A DNA stretch of 64,000 nt. Source: SLRI01 sp942491185. GTDB taxonomy: Bacteria; Pseudomonadota; Alphaproteobacteria; Geminicoccales; Geminicoccaceae. Location of the stretch: the NCBI GenBank assembly GCA_942491185.1, contig CALOAB010000018.1:310001-374000 (forward strand), given 5' to 3'. Positions 1 to 9,139 of this stretch are shown one piece after another (within the stretch, counting starts at the first letter, position 1; the number at the start of each line of letters is the position of its first letter). The translations under genes were made by a program, and so were the position numbers. The notes under the pieces were generated by a model. It was given only the letters and a program-made list of their open reading frames with translations. It was not told where the DNA came from and ran no database searches.

Positions 1-310
1 TATCGAACCGCACAGCAAGACGAAACGCCGCAGCTAAGCTCCGCCGTTCGGCCTTGTGTGTGATACCATCGACACGCGAAATCGCTTGCTGCTGCATGGG
101 TTTGACACCTCGTTTTCGTGGTCATGATGAGCTGGTTCTCGTCCGCCCGTTCGATTGTCCAGTCACAATTGCGAAATTTAATGTGGAAGAGCGTGTCGTT
201 TCTCGCGTCCCTTCTATATTGCAGTGCGTAATGGCGTAAATCGCTGCCGCCACGTCGAATTTCGCTCTGCACGCTTCCAAGTCGATAAAACAAGAACGGT
301 ACAGTTGACC
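1..310. other. Upstream region of opgH, no gene recognised
   Basis: No coding sequence with family resemblance is seen here. A short AT-richer stretch around 165-222, including a TATATT at 215-220, is the most promoter-like part and precedes opgH by about 90 bases, but the matching -35 box is poor. Nothing else is recognisable. Confidence 0.3.
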
Positions 311-2164
311 ATGACCAGCCCCTCCGCCGCGGGCGCCGAACGGCTTTGGCCGCGCCGCACCTTCTTCGCGCTCCTCGTGTTGGCTTCGATCGCCGCCGTG
401 ATGGGCGCCTTTGCCTGGCTCATCGGCCGTGACGGGCTCGATGTCTTCGATTGGTTGATGCTTGGCTGTCTTGCCTTGACATTGCCCTGGACGATCATCG
501 GCTTCTGGAATGCCGTGATCGGCCTTTTGATCTTGCACCTCAAGCGTGATCCGGTCGGCTACGTGACGCCGATGGTGCGCGACGGCGACGGCGACGCCCC
601 GCTGGTCGGCCGCACCGCCATTTTGATGGCGATCCACGACGAGGACCCGGACGCCGTCTACCGCCACTTGCGCGCCACCGTGGAGAGCCTCGATCGTGCC
701 GGCAACGGCGACCAGTTCGACGTCTTCGTGGTGAGCGACACCCGCGACGCCGAGATCGCCGCCGAGGAGGAGCGTCTGTTCGAGGCCTGGCGCCGCGTCG
801 ATGCCGCGCCTGAGCGGCTTCGCTACCGTCGCCGGCTCACCAACACCGATCACAAGACCGGCAATATCTGGGACTGGCTGGACAATCACGGCAACGATTA
901 CGCCTATTTCGTCACGCTCGATGCCGACAGCCTGATGAGCGGCCGGCTGTTGTCTCGCCTGGTTCGCGTCATGGACAAGAACCCCGACCTCGGCATCCTG
1001 CAGACGCTGATCGTCGGCCTGCCCACGGCCTCCGCCTTCGCCCGCATCTTCCAGTTCGGCATGCGCCACGGCATGCGCTCCTACACCACGGGCTCCGCCT
1101 GGTGGATGGGTGATGCCGGCCCCTATTGGGGGCACAACGCGATCATCCGCACCGACGCCTTCATGCGCCATTGCCGGCTGCCGCATCTGCCCGGCAAGGC
1201 GCCGCTCGGTGGCCTGATCTTGAGCCATGACCAGGTCGAGGCGGCGATGATGCGCCGGGCCGGCTACCAGGTCCGGGTGATGCCCGAGGAAGGCGGCTCG
1301 TTCGAGGTCAACCCGCCCACTTTGCCCGAGTTCATCCGCCGCGATCTGCGCTGGTGCCAGGGCAACATGCAGTACTGGCAGCTGCTGCCGGTTGGCGGCT
1401 TTCGCGCCATGGGCCGGCTGCAGCTGGCGCTCGCGATTTTGATGTATCTCGCCGGCCCCGCCTGGCTGCTGTTCATGCTGGCCGGGCTCGGCAAGGCGAT
1501 GGTCATCGGCCTCGGTGGTGGCGCCGCTGTGGCCGGCGATCCCGAGCTCTGGTCGCCCACCGTCGTAGCGCTCGGCATCGGCCTCTTCGCCATCATGATG
1601 ACGGTCAACCTCATGCCCAAGCTCGCCGGCATCATCGACGTGGCGCTGCGCCCGGAGACCCGCCGAGCCTATGGCGGCGGCGGCGTCCTGGCCTTGTCCG
1701 CGATCACCGAGTTCTTCTTCGCGCTGGTCGTCGGCCCGGCCATGGCCGTGGCGCAGACCATCTTCATTGCCGGCCTGCCATTCGGCCGGATGGTGCGCTG
1801 GGAGGCGCAAAAACGGGCCGACCACCGGGTCCCCTTCTGGGACGCCGCACGCGGACTCTGGCCGCAGTTCGTCTTTGGCCTCGTGCTGCTTATCGGCTTT
1901 GCCGTGGCGATGCCGAGCGTCCTGCCCTGGACCGTGCCTGTGGTCGGCGGCCTGCTGCTCGCCATTCCCATGGCCTGGGTGACCTCATTGCCGTCACTCG
2001 GCCGGGTATTGACCCGCATCGGCCTCTGCGCCGTGCCCGAGGAGCGCGATGCGCCCCTGACCATTCAGCTCGCCGGCTACCGGCCGAGCGCCGATGGAAC
2101 CGGCCGGGTGCTGCTGCCAGAGGTCGATCCGCGGCTGGTCGACGCGGCTACCGAGCCCGCCTGA
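311..2164 (+). CDS. opgH: Glucans biosynthesis glucosyltransferase OpgH (MdoH)
   Basis: Inner-membrane family 2 glycosyltransferase that uses UDP-glucose to build the beta-glucan backbone of osmoregulated periplasmic glucans. The 617-residue product has two N-terminal membrane segments (about residues 15-75), a cytoplasmic GT2 domain with the DAD motif at residues 204-206 (TLDADS), the acceptor motif SHDQVEAAMMRRAGY, the RRDLRWCQGN signature, and several C-terminal membrane helices. It is shorter than the enterobacterial protein (about 850 residues), mainly at the N-terminus, as in other alphaproteobacteria. ATG 311 is chosen because an earlier in-frame start at 224 lies in non-conserved sequence. 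The usual partner opgG is not seen downstream; anything left of the window is unknown. A strong hairpin follows the stop codon. Confidence 0.9.
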   Translation: MTSPSAAGAERLWPRRTFFALLVLASIAAVMGAFAWLIGRDGLDVFDWLMLGCLALTLPWTIIGFWNAVIGLLILHLKRDPVGYVTPMVRDGDGDAPLVGRTAILMAIHDEDPDAVYRHLRATVESLDRAGNGDQFDVFVVSDTRDAEIAAEEERLFEAWRRVDAAPERLRYRRRLTNTDHKTGNIWDWLDNHGNDYAYFVTLDADSLMSGRLLSRLVRVMDKNPDLGILQTLIVGLPTASAFARIFQFGMRHGMRSYTTGSAWWMGDAGPYWGHNAIIRTDAFMRHCRLPHLPGKAPLGGLILSHDQVEAAMMRRAGYQVRVMPEEGGSFEVNPPTLPEFIRRDLRWCQGNMQYWQLLPVGGFRAMGRLQLALAILMYLAGPAWLLFMLAGLGKAMVIGLGGGAAVAGDPELWSPTVVALGIGLFAIMMTVNLMPKLAGIIDVALRPETRRAYGGGGVLALSAITEFFFALVVGPAMAVAQTIFIAGLPFGRMVRWEAQKRADHRVPFWDAARGLWPQFVFGLVLLIGFAVAMPSVLPWTVPVVGGLLLAIPMAWVTSLPSLGRVLTRIGLCAVPEERDAPLTIQLAGYRPSADGTGRVLLPEVDPRLVDAATEPA

Positions 2165-2172
2165 GCCAAAGA

Positions 2173-2207
2173 AAAAGCTCCCCGGAAGATCTGCCCGGGG
2201 AGCTTTT
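2173..2207. terminator. Bidirectional intrinsic terminator
   Basis: A perfect 13-bp stem (2173-2185 pairing with 2195-2207) with a 9-base loop. The arms start with AAAA and end in TTTT, so the hairpin carries a U-tract in both directions. It lies between the convergent opgH and fasciclin genes and fits a terminator for both. Confidence 0.85.
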
Positions 2208-2232
2208 CCATCAACCGATCGCCGGCGCCGCG

Positions 2233-2724
2233 TCAGGCCGGCGGCAGGATGACGGCGTCGATGACATGGATCACGCCATTATCGGCCGTTACGTCGGCGG
2301 AAATGACGTTGGCGCCGTTCACGGTCACGCCGTCGCCCGTGCCGTCCACCGTCAGCATCGCACCCTGCACGGTCTCGAGCTCGACCGTATTGCCGGCCGC
2401 GTCCTTGGCCATCACGATTCCGGGCACGACGTGATAGGTAAGAACCGCCACGAGCTGGTCCTTGTTCGCGGGCTCCAGGAGACCCTCAACGGTGCCCTCG
2501 GGCAGCGCTGCGAAGGCTTCGTCGGTCGGTGCGAAAACCGTGAACGGCCCTTCGCCCTGCAGCACCTCGACCAGCTCGGCAGCCTGCACGGCGGCGACCA
2601 GTGTCTCGAACTGACCAGCACCCACCGCCGTCTCGACAATATCCGCGGCAGAGGCGGGCAACGCCGCGGCAGAAAGCGGCAGAGCCACTGCGCCGAGCAG
2701 TGCCATCTTCCGAAGAACGTTCAT
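2233..2724 (-). CDS. Secreted fasciclin (FAS1) domain protein
   Basis: The 163-residue protein has a cleavable signal peptide (residues 1-26, ending ASA-AD) followed by one FAS1 domain. The two FAS1 motifs are visible: FTVFAPTDEAFAALP near residues 61-75 and NGVIHVIDAVILPP at the C-terminus, with the central YHVVPG. FAS1 proteins are exported adhesion-type modules of unknown precise role in bacteria. It is a stand-alone gene between the opgH terminator and the SixA-like gene on the same strand, 141 bases away. Family assignment is firm; function is not. Confidence 0.85.
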   Translation of the reverse strand: MNVLRKMALLGAVALPLSAAALPASAADIVETAVGAGQFETLVAAVQAAELVEVLQGEGPFTVFAPTDEAFAALPEGTVEGLLEPANKDQLVAVLTYHVVPGIVMAKDAAGNTVELETVQGAMLTVDGTGDGVTVNGANVISADVTADNGVIHVIDAVILPPA

Positions 2725-2865
2725 GTGCGATAACCTCGTTATTGTCCGCTGCGCAGTCCTGCGTCAGCAGCCATGACCCCCGTCACCGATCGACCTGTCG
2801 AGCCGAGCGGTGATTTCAACAAAGGCGGCCGAGATTATCAAATCTTTAATGTTGATCCGGGCGGC

Positions 2866-3399
2866 CTATTCTGACGTACCGCTCGGCTTCTTTGGATACT
2901 CGTAACCGAGCAGGCGGCCGGCGGTCCACTCGAGCGCCTGCCACGTGTCGATCTCGAGCGCCACAGCGGCGAGCGCCGCGGTTGGGAACTTCACGTTCAG
3001 GTCGGCGAGATCGGCCTTGTCGCCATGGCCGACCAGCCGCGTGAGGAAGCCATGCAGCCCGGGATTATGACCGATGACGAGCAGGCGCTGCGCCTCGTCC
3101 GGCTGCTCACGAACAATCTCGAAGAGCCGCACCGGCGACGCCAAATAGAGAGTGGCCAGCGTGGTCGTGTCGATCGGCGGCGTCGTCGGCCAGTCGGCCC
3201 GCGCCAGCTCGAGCGTCTGCTGGGTGCGCGCCGCGGTCGAGCAAATGATATGGTCCGGCACCCAGCCGCGCTCGAGGATCAAGGCCCCCATCCGCTTCGC
3301 CGCCTCGATGCCGCGGGACGCCAGCTGGCGGTCGTGATCGCGCTTGTCGATGTCGTCCCAGCTGGACTTGGCGTGACGCAAGACGATGAGTTCGCGCAT
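2866..3399 (-). CDS. SixA-like histidine phosphatase (phosphoglycerate mutase superfamily)
   Basis: A 177-residue single-domain histidine phosphatase. The catalytic LRHAKSSWDD motif (phospho-accepting His in RHA) is at the very N-terminus, and the second conserved histidine is in VIGHNPGL. SixA relatives dephosphorylate phosphohistidine on signalling or phosphotransfer proteins. ATG 3399 is chosen because it puts the RHA motif at residue 8 as in the family and has AAGGAG about 6 bases upstream; a longer in-frame extension to 3576 is not conserved and would overlap ppk. The gene is divergent from ppk, with 121 bases between the starts. Confidence 0.85.
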   Translation of the reverse strand: MRELIVLRHAKSSWDDIDKRDHDRQLASRGIEAAKRMGALILERGWVPDHIICSTAARTQQTLELARADWPTTPPIDTTTLATLYLASPVRLFEIVREQPDEAQRLLVIGHNPGLHGFLTRLVGHGDKADLADLNVKFPTAALAAVALEIDTWQALEWTAGRLLGYEYPKKPSGTSE

Positions 3400-3520
3400 G
3401 GTGCTCCTTGCAACCGGACGAAAGGTGGGACCGACCGCGAGCCTGCCAGCACTGCTGCGCATGACACGTCCGCGACGCTTCTGTACCATCGCCGTCATCG
3501 ACCGCGAGTGACACGAGGAT

Positions 3521-5770
3521 ATGTCGGATGCGCAGCCGAAGCAAAAACCGATGAGCGACGAACAAGCGGCCGTCAATCAAGCCGTTGACCCGGTCTCGCC
3601 GGTCGCCGAGCGTGGCCATGAGGCCATGACCGTCGAGCCCGTTGCCGTTCGGCCAGAGCACTTCTTCAACCGCGAATTGTCCTGGTTGGCGTTCAACGAG
3701 CGCGTCTTGGAGGAATCCAGCAATCCCGAGCACCCGCTGCTCGAGCGCCTGCGCTTTCTCTCGATCTCGGCGAGCAATCTCGACGAGTTCTACATGGTCC
3801 GCGTCGCCGGCCTGAAGGGCCTGGCCGATGCCGGCGTCACCACCGAGAGCCAGGACGGGCTGACACCCATCCAGCAACTGGCCGCCATCAACGAGCGCGC
3901 CGGCCGGCTGATGGCCGAGCAGCAACGCATCTGGAACGAGCTGATCGGCGAGCTTCACGACGAGCGGATCAGCGTCCTCGGCAGCGACGAGGTGACCGAG
4001 AGCGAATGGGAGGAGCTCAAGGAGCGCTTCGCCGACGAGGCGCTGGCGGTGCTCACGCCGATTGCCATCGACCCGGCCCACCCCTTCCCGTTCATCGGCA
4101 ATTGCGGCATGGGCGTGGTCCTGCAGCTCACCCAGCGCCGCGACGAGGACCTCATCGGCCTCGTGCTCCTGCCCGGCAAGCTCGACCGCTTCATCCGCCT
4201 GCCCGGCACCGAGGCCCGCTACGTCCCGCTGGAGGCGCTGATCGCGCACTGGGCGCCGATGCTGTTTCCCGGCTTCGGGGTCAAGAGCTACGGCTATTTC
4301 CGGGTGATCCGCGACAGCGACATCGAGATCGAGGAGGAAGCCGAGGATCTGGTGCGGTTGTTCGAGACGCTGCTCAAGCGCCGCCGCCGTGGCCATGTGA
4401 TCCGCCTCACCATCGACGCCGACATGTCGCCGGCGCTGCGCGACTTCCTGATGCGCGAGCTGCATGTCGAGGCGACCGACGTCTTCGCCATGGACGGCAT
4501 CTTGGGCCTGGTCGACACCAAGGAGATCATCGGCAAGGACCGCCCGGAGCTGGCCTTCAAGCCCTACAGCCCACGCTATCCCGAGCGGATCAAGGATTTC
4601 GGCGGCGACTGCTTCGCCGCCATCCGGCAGAAGGACTTCATCGTCCACCACCCTTACGAGAGCTTCGACGTCGTCGTCCAGTTCCTCGACCAGGCGGCCC
4701 GCGATCCCGACGTGGTGGCGATCAAGCAGACCCTCTACCGCACGTCCGAGGGCTCACCGATCGTCGCCGCACTGGTCGCCGCCGCCGATGCCGGCAAGTC
4801 GGTCACGGCCCTGGTCGAGCTCAAGGCGCGCTTCGACGAGGAGCGCAACATTCAGTGGGCACGCGACCTGGAACGTGCCGGCGTGCAGGTGATCTACGGC
4901 TTCATCGACCTCAAGACCCACGCCAAGGTGTCGATGGTGGTGCGCCGCGAGGGCGGGCGGATGCGCAGCTACTGCCACTTCGGCACCGGCAACTACCACC
5001 CGATCACCGCCCGCATCTACACCGACCTCTCCTTCTTCACCTGCGATCCGCCCTTGGCCAGGGATGCGGCCAGGACCTTCAACTACATGACCGGCTACGC
5101 CGAGCCGCGCGGCATGGAGAAGATCGCCATCGCCCCGGTCTATCTGCGCCAGCGGCTGCTGGCCCTGATCGACGCCGAGTGCGACCACGCGCGTGCCGGC
5201 CGCAAGGCCGCGATCTGGGCCAAGCTCAACTCGCTGGTCGACGAGGAGCTGATCGAGAAGCTCTACCAGGCGAGCCAGGCGGGCGTCGTCATCGACCTCG
5301 TCATTCGCGGCATTTGCTGCCTGCGCCCGGGCGTCCCCGGCCTGTCGGAGAACATCCGGGTGAAGAGCATCATCGGCCGCTTCCTCGAGCATTCGCGCAT
5401 CGTCTGCTTCGGCAACGGGCATGGCCTGCCATCCAAGCAGGCCAAGGTGTTCATCTCGTCCGCCGACTGGATGAGCCGCAACCTGTCGCGGCGGGTCGAG
5501 ACCCTGGTGCCGATCGAGAACGAGACCGTGCACCAGCAGGTGATGTCGCAGGTCATGGTGGCCAACCTCAAGGACACGGCACAGAGCTGGCTCCTGGGCC
5601 CGGACGGCAGCTACAACCGGGTGCGGCCAAAGGGTGAGCCCTTCGCCGCGCACACCCACTTCATGACCAATCCCAGCCTCTCCGGCCGCGGCAGCGCCTT
5701 GCGCAAGGACAAGCTGCGCGCGCAGCGGCTGCGACTGGTCTTCCCGAGCAGCAATGGCAGCGCCGATTGA
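3521..5770 (+). CDS. ppk1: Polyphosphate kinase
   Basis: Reversibly polymerises the gamma-phosphate of ATP into inorganic polyphosphate. The 749-residue protein has the N-terminal PPK domain (FFNRELSWLAFNERVLEE at 48-65), the head domain and two phospholipase-D-like catalytic halves. The autophosphorylated histidine is in LKTHAK (His467) and the second active-site histidine in FLEHSR (His624). The full length is present. The first about 40 residues are a non-conserved extension, so an internal start is possible, but ATG 3521 has GAGG upstream. The downstream ppx start overlaps the end of ppk by 17 bases, so the two opposing polyphosphate enzymes are almost certainly co-transcribed and translationally coupled. 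Confidence 0.95.
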   Translation: MSDAQPKQKPMSDEQAAVNQAVDPVSPVAERGHEAMTVEPVAVRPEHFFNRELSWLAFNERVLEESSNPEHPLLERLRFLSISASNLDEFYMVRVAGLKGLADAGVTTESQDGLTPIQQLAAINERAGRLMAEQQRIWNELIGELHDERISVLGSDEVTESEWEELKERFADEALAVLTPIAIDPAHPFPFIGNCGMGVVLQLTQRRDEDLIGLVLLPGKLDRFIRLPGTEARYVPLEALIAHWAPMLFPGFGVKSYGYFRVIRDSDIEIEEEAEDLVRLFETLLKRRRRGHVIRLTIDADMSPALRDFLMRELHVEATDVFAMDGILGLVDTKEIIGKDRPELAFKPYSPRYPERIKDFGGDCFAAIRQKDFIVHHPYESFDVVVQFLDQAARDPDVVAIKQTLYRTSEGSPIVAALVAAADAGKSVTALVELKARFDEERNIQWARDLERAGVQVIYGFIDLKTHAKVSMVVRREGGRMRSYCHFGTGNYHPITARIYTDLSFFTCDPPLARDAARTFNYMTGYAEPRGMEKIAIAPVYLRQRLLALIDAECDHARAGRKAAIWAKLNSLVDEELIEKLYQASQAGVVIDLVIRGICCLRPGVPGLSENIRVKSIIGRFLEHSRIVCFGNGHGLPSKQAKVFISSADWMSRNLSRRVETLVPIENETVHQQVMSQVMVANLKDTAQSWLLGPDGSYNRVRPKGEPFAAHTHFMTNPSLSGRGSALRKDKLRAQRLRLVFPSSNGSAD

Positions 5771-7346
5771 CCCCTCCAGCATCAGTCCTCGCCCCCGCCC
5801 CGCCCCGACCCCGGCTCCGGATATTGTCGGGGCACCGCCGGCCGACGCCTCGCTCGGCCCCGACACCTCGCCGGTGGCCGTGATCGATATCGGCTCGAAC
5901 TCGGTGCGGCTGGTCATCTACGATGATCTGAGCCGGGCCCCCTTCCCGCGCTTCAACGAGAAATCGCTCTGCGGCCTCGGCCGCGATCTCGACACCACCG
6001 GCGAGCTGCCCGAGACGGCGATCGCCGCCACGGTCAATGCCGTGCATCGCTACTCCATCATTGCCCAGGCGATGCAGGCGCACCGCATCGACGTCATCGC
6101 GACCGAGGCGGTGCGCGGCGCCTCGAACGGCGACACGCTGGTCGAGGCGATCAAGGAGCGGACCGACCTCGCGACCCGCATCCTCACCGGTGCCGAGGAA
6201 GCCCGCTACGCCGCGTTGGGCGTCGCCGCCGGCATCTGGCGGCCGGCCGGCATCGTCGGCGATCTCGGTGGCGGCAGCCTGGAGCTGTCGAGCCTCGAGC
6301 CCGGCGCCGATGGCGTGCCCACCGTCAGCCCGGCCACCACCAGCCTGCCGCTCGGGGCGCTCCGCTTGAAGCCGCTCCTCGACAAGGACCCGCGAGCAGC
6401 GAAGAAGTACCTCGACGATATCTTCGCCGAGCGCCCCTGGGGCGACGCCTCGACCGATTGCTTCTATGTCGTCGGCGGCGGCTGGCGGGCGTTGGCACGG
6501 GTCTACCTCGCCAACCAGAGAGCGCCACTGCGCGTCGTCCACGGCCTCGAGCTCGACCTGGATGCCACCCGCCAGCTGACCAAGTCGATCCTGCGCGCGA
6601 GCCCGGACGAGATCGCCCAGCTGCCCGGCGTCCCGGGGCGCCGGGTGGAGACCATCCAGGCCGCGGCCCTGGCGCTCGACCGCCTGGTCAAGGCGATGCA
6701 GCCGCGCCGCGTCGTCTTCTCGGCGCTCGGTCTGCGCGAGGGCTGGCTCTTCGCCTGCCTGCCGCCCGAGCAGCAGGCACTGGACCCGCTGCTGGTCGGT
6801 GCTGCGGCGTTCGGCCGGCCGCGCTCGCGGGTGGCGCATATCGGCGAGGCGATGCAGGACTGGACGGCGCCGCTGTTTGCCGGCGAGACCGAGGCCGAGG
6901 CCCGGTTGCGGCTCGCGGCCTGCGAGCTCTCCGATTTCGGCTGGCGCGATCACCCGGAGCTCAGGGCACTGCAGAGCTTCCACCGGCTGACCCAGTTTCC
7001 CTTCATCGGCCTCGACCATGCCGAGCGCGTCTTCATCGCAACCGCGATCTACAGCCGCTATGGCGGCAGCGGCAACGAGCCCGAGATCCAGCCCATCCTG
7101 CAATTGTTGGCGCCGGCCGAGCGGCAGCGGGCGATCGTCCTCGGCCGCGCCCTGCAGCTCGGCTACCGCTTCTCCGGTAGCGTGCCGGAGCTCTTGACCC
7201 ACGCAACGCTGGCGCTCGCCGGCGACACGCTCCGCCTCGTCGTCGCGACGCTCGAGGACGTGCCGGACGGCGACCCGGTGCGTGATCGGCTGAAGAACGT
7301 TGCCAAGGCGCTGGGCCTGCGCCGGACCGAGGTCGTCCGGCTCTGA
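5754..7346 (+). CDS. ppx: Exopolyphosphatase (Ppx/GppA family)
   Basis: Releases phosphate from the ends of polyphosphate, or acts on pppGpp; the family does not separate the two activities by sequence alone. The 530-residue protein begins with about 40 proline-rich residues, then the ASKHA-fold phosphatase core with AVIDIGSNSVRLVIYD at about 42-57, the second phosphate-loop GDLGGGSLELS near 164-174, and a C-terminal HD-like helical region. It starts inside ppk (17-base overlap), which favours polyphosphate as its substrate. It converges on the epimerase gene with only 18 bases between stop codons. Confidence 0.92.
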   Translation: MAAPIDPSSISPRPRPAPTPAPDIVGAPPADASLGPDTSPVAVIDIGSNSVRLVIYDDLSRAPFPRFNEKSLCGLGRDLDTTGELPETAIAATVNAVHRYSIIAQAMQAHRIDVIATEAVRGASNGDTLVEAIKERTDLATRILTGAEEARYAALGVAAGIWRPAGIVGDLGGGSLELSSLEPGADGVPTVSPATTSLPLGALRLKPLLDKDPRAAKKYLDDIFAERPWGDASTDCFYVVGGGWRALARVYLANQRAPLRVVHGLELDLDATRQLTKSILRASPDEIAQLPGVPGRRVETIQAAALALDRLVKAMQPRRVVFSALGLREGWLFACLPPEQQALDPLLVGAAAFGRPRSRVAHIGEAMQDWTAPLFAGETEAEARLRLAACELSDFGWRDHPELRALQSFHRLTQFPFIGLDHAERVFIATAIYSRYGGSGNEPEIQPILQLLAPAERQRAIVLGRALQLGYRFSGSVPELLTHATLALAGDTLRLVVATLEDVPDGDPVRDRLKNVAKALGLRRTEVVRL

Positions 7347-7364
7347 CGCCGCTTCGTCTGGCCG

Positions 7365-8399
7365 TCAGGCGGCGAGCGCCAGCGGCCGCAACTGCCGATC
7401 GAGCGCACCCTGGCGCCGCATTGCCTTGATCTGCCCGATCCGGAAAAAACGCGGGGCGAAGAAGCTGGTCTCGCTCAGCCGGGCCGAGCGATAGGCGATC
7501 TGCAGCTGGTCGATCCCGCGCTCCAGCCGCCAGCGCGGCTGGAAATCCGGCAGCACACGCTGGATCTTGCCGCAATCGACCCGGTAGTTGCGGCTGTCGA
7601 CCGCCTCGCCGGTAAAGCGCACGGCCGCACCCGGCACCCGCCAGGCGATCTGCTCGGCGATGTCCTTGACCCGGAAATTCTCGGCCGTGTCGCCGACATT
7701 GAACGCCTCGCCAGAGACCAGTTCGGCTGGCGCCTCGAGCACGCGCAGGAACGCCTGGGCGATGTCCTCGACATGCACCAGCGGCCGCCAGGGCGTGCCG
7801 TCGCTCTTGACCAGCACGTCGCCCGTGGTCACCGCATAGCCGACCAGATTGTTGACGACGAGATCGCCCCGCAGCCGCGACGACAGCCCATAGGCCGTAG
7901 CACTCCGCAGGAAGGTGGGCGTGAAGCCGTCGCTGGCCATGGGCCCGACGTCGCGCTCGGTCCAGACCTTGCTCTCCGCATAGGCCGTGAGCGGTGCCAG
8001 GGGCGCCGTCTCGTCGAGATAGGCGTCACCGGCAGAGCCGTAATTGCTGCACGAGGACGAGAAGACGAAGCGGCCGACGCCGGCATCGCGGGCGAGCTCG
8101 GCCAGGCGCACGCTGGCCCGGTGGTTCACCTCATGCGTGACCTCCGGGTCGAGGTCGCCCAGCGGGTCGTTGGAGAGCGCTGCCAGATGCGCGATGGCAT
8201 CGATGCCGGCAAGGTCCGCGCGCTCGACGTCGCGCAGGTCCTTGTCGATCGTCCGCAGGCTCGGCTGCGGCAGGCCCGGGAAGTCGCAGCCCGCATAGAG
8301 CCCGCTATCGAGCCCGACGACCGCGTGCCCGGCTCGCTGCAGCATCGGCACGAGCACGTGGCCGATATAGCCGTCACTGCCAGTGACCAAAATCCGCAT
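7365..8399 (-). CDS. NAD-dependent epimerase/dehydratase (extended SDR)
   Basis: A 344-residue extended short-chain dehydrogenase, probably acting on a nucleotide sugar. It starts with the Rossmann motif MRILVTGSDGYIGHVLVP, has the conserved SSSCSNYG strand and the catalytic YAESK (YxxxK) motif, and the RPLVHVEDIAQAF segment typical of NDP-sugar epimerases. ATG 8399 places the dinucleotide motif at the N-terminus and follows a GAGGGG/GAAAG purine stretch. Substrate cannot be told from sequence. It is divergent from the acetyltransferase gene and has no sugar-nucleotide partner genes next to it. Confidence 0.85.
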   Translation of the reverse strand: MRILVTGSDGYIGHVLVPMLQRAGHAVVGLDSGLYAGCDFPGLPQPSLRTIDKDLRDVERADLAGIDAIAHLAALSNDPLGDLDPEVTHEVNHRASVRLAELARDAGVGRFVFSSSCSNYGSAGDAYLDETAPLAPLTAYAESKVWTERDVGPMASDGFTPTFLRSATAYGLSSRLRGDLVVNNLVGYAVTTGDVLVKSDGTPWRPLVHVEDIAQAFLRVLEAPAELVSGEAFNVGDTAENFRVKDIAEQIAWRVPGAAVRFTGEAVDSRNYRVDCGKIQRVLPDFQPRWRLERGIDQLQIAYRSARLSETSFFAPRFFRIGQIKAMRRQGALDRQLRPLALAA

Positions 8400-8579
8400 C
8401 TTTCGCCACCCCTCTTGATCTGTTGCTTGAGATGCTCGACATCCGGTCACCCTAAACTAACGCAATAGTTGATTTCAACCCTCATGAATCATCCCTAAGC
8501 TCAGCTGCAGCACCAACTGGACGCCGGCGTGGCTGAACGGCTACAGGACCCGGCAGCAGTCACCCGACCGGAGCAGCGC

Positions 8580-9071
8580 ATGCAGGAGACCAGGGTCCGA
8601 TTGGCCGAGCCGGCCGATGCCGCCCTTATTCTCGAGATGATCCGCGCACTCGCCACCTTCGAGCAGGAGAGTGACAAGGTCGTGGCGACGCTCGAGGATA
8701 TTCGCCGCGAGGGCTTCGGCCCCAACCCTGCCTTCGAATGCCTGATCGCGGAAAACGACGGTCGGCCAGCGGGTTTTGCGCTTTTCTTCCACAACTACTC
8801 GACTTGGACCGGCCGGCGCGGGATCTATCTGGAAGATCTCTTCGTGCACGACTGGGCGCGTGGCCGGGGCGTCGGCGAGGCGTTGCTCCGCCGACTGGCA
8901 GGGCTCGCCATTCAGCGCGGCTGCGCCCGGCTCGACCTCTGGGTGCTGAACTGGAATCCGGCCAGAGGCTTCTACGAGCGGCTGGGGATCACCCACATGG
9001 AGGACTGGCTGCCGTATAGATGCCGCGGCGAGGCGCTTGAGCTTCTGGCCAAGACCGACCCGGAGTCGTAG
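8580..9071 (+). CDS. GNAT N-acetyltransferase, spermidine/thialysine acetyltransferase-like
   Basis: A 163-residue GNAT enzyme that transfers acetyl from acetyl-CoA to an amine. The acetyl-CoA loop is seen in WARGRGVGEALLRRLA (Q/RxxGxG/A). The preceding block, FFHNYSTWTGRRGIYLEDLFV, matches the arrangement of the eukaryotic spermidine/spermine acetyltransferase family and its bacterial relatives, so a polyamine or thialysine substrate is plausible. ATG 8580 is selected because GGAGC precedes it and the conserved region starts right after; the frame stays open to 8529. Confidence 0.85.
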   Translation: MQETRVRLAEPADAALILEMIRALATFEQESDKVVATLEDIRREGFGPNPAFECLIAENDGRPAGFALFFHNYSTWTGRRGIYLEDLFVHDWARGRGVGEALLRRLAGLAIQRGCARLDLWVLNWNPARGFYERLGITHMEDWLPYRCRGEALELLAKTDPES

Positions 9072-9139
9072 AACCAACGGCCTTGCGACACGCTTCTTGG
9101 TGCGGCTCCAGGCCAGCGCCACACCGGGGTCCACTCAAC

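Noticed and set aside
122..1825. Long open frame on the minus strand across opgH (567 codons)
   Set aside because: It is an antisense shadow of opgH caused by high GC in third positions; its translation is Arg/Ala/Gly/His-rich low-complexity with no family resemblance. The same holds for long antisense frames across ppk, ppx, trmFO, the sulfatases and others.
7343..7375. Possible hairpin between ppx and the epimerase gene
   Set aside because: Only alternative short stems (5-6 bp) with long loops form and there is no T-run; too weak to list as a terminator.
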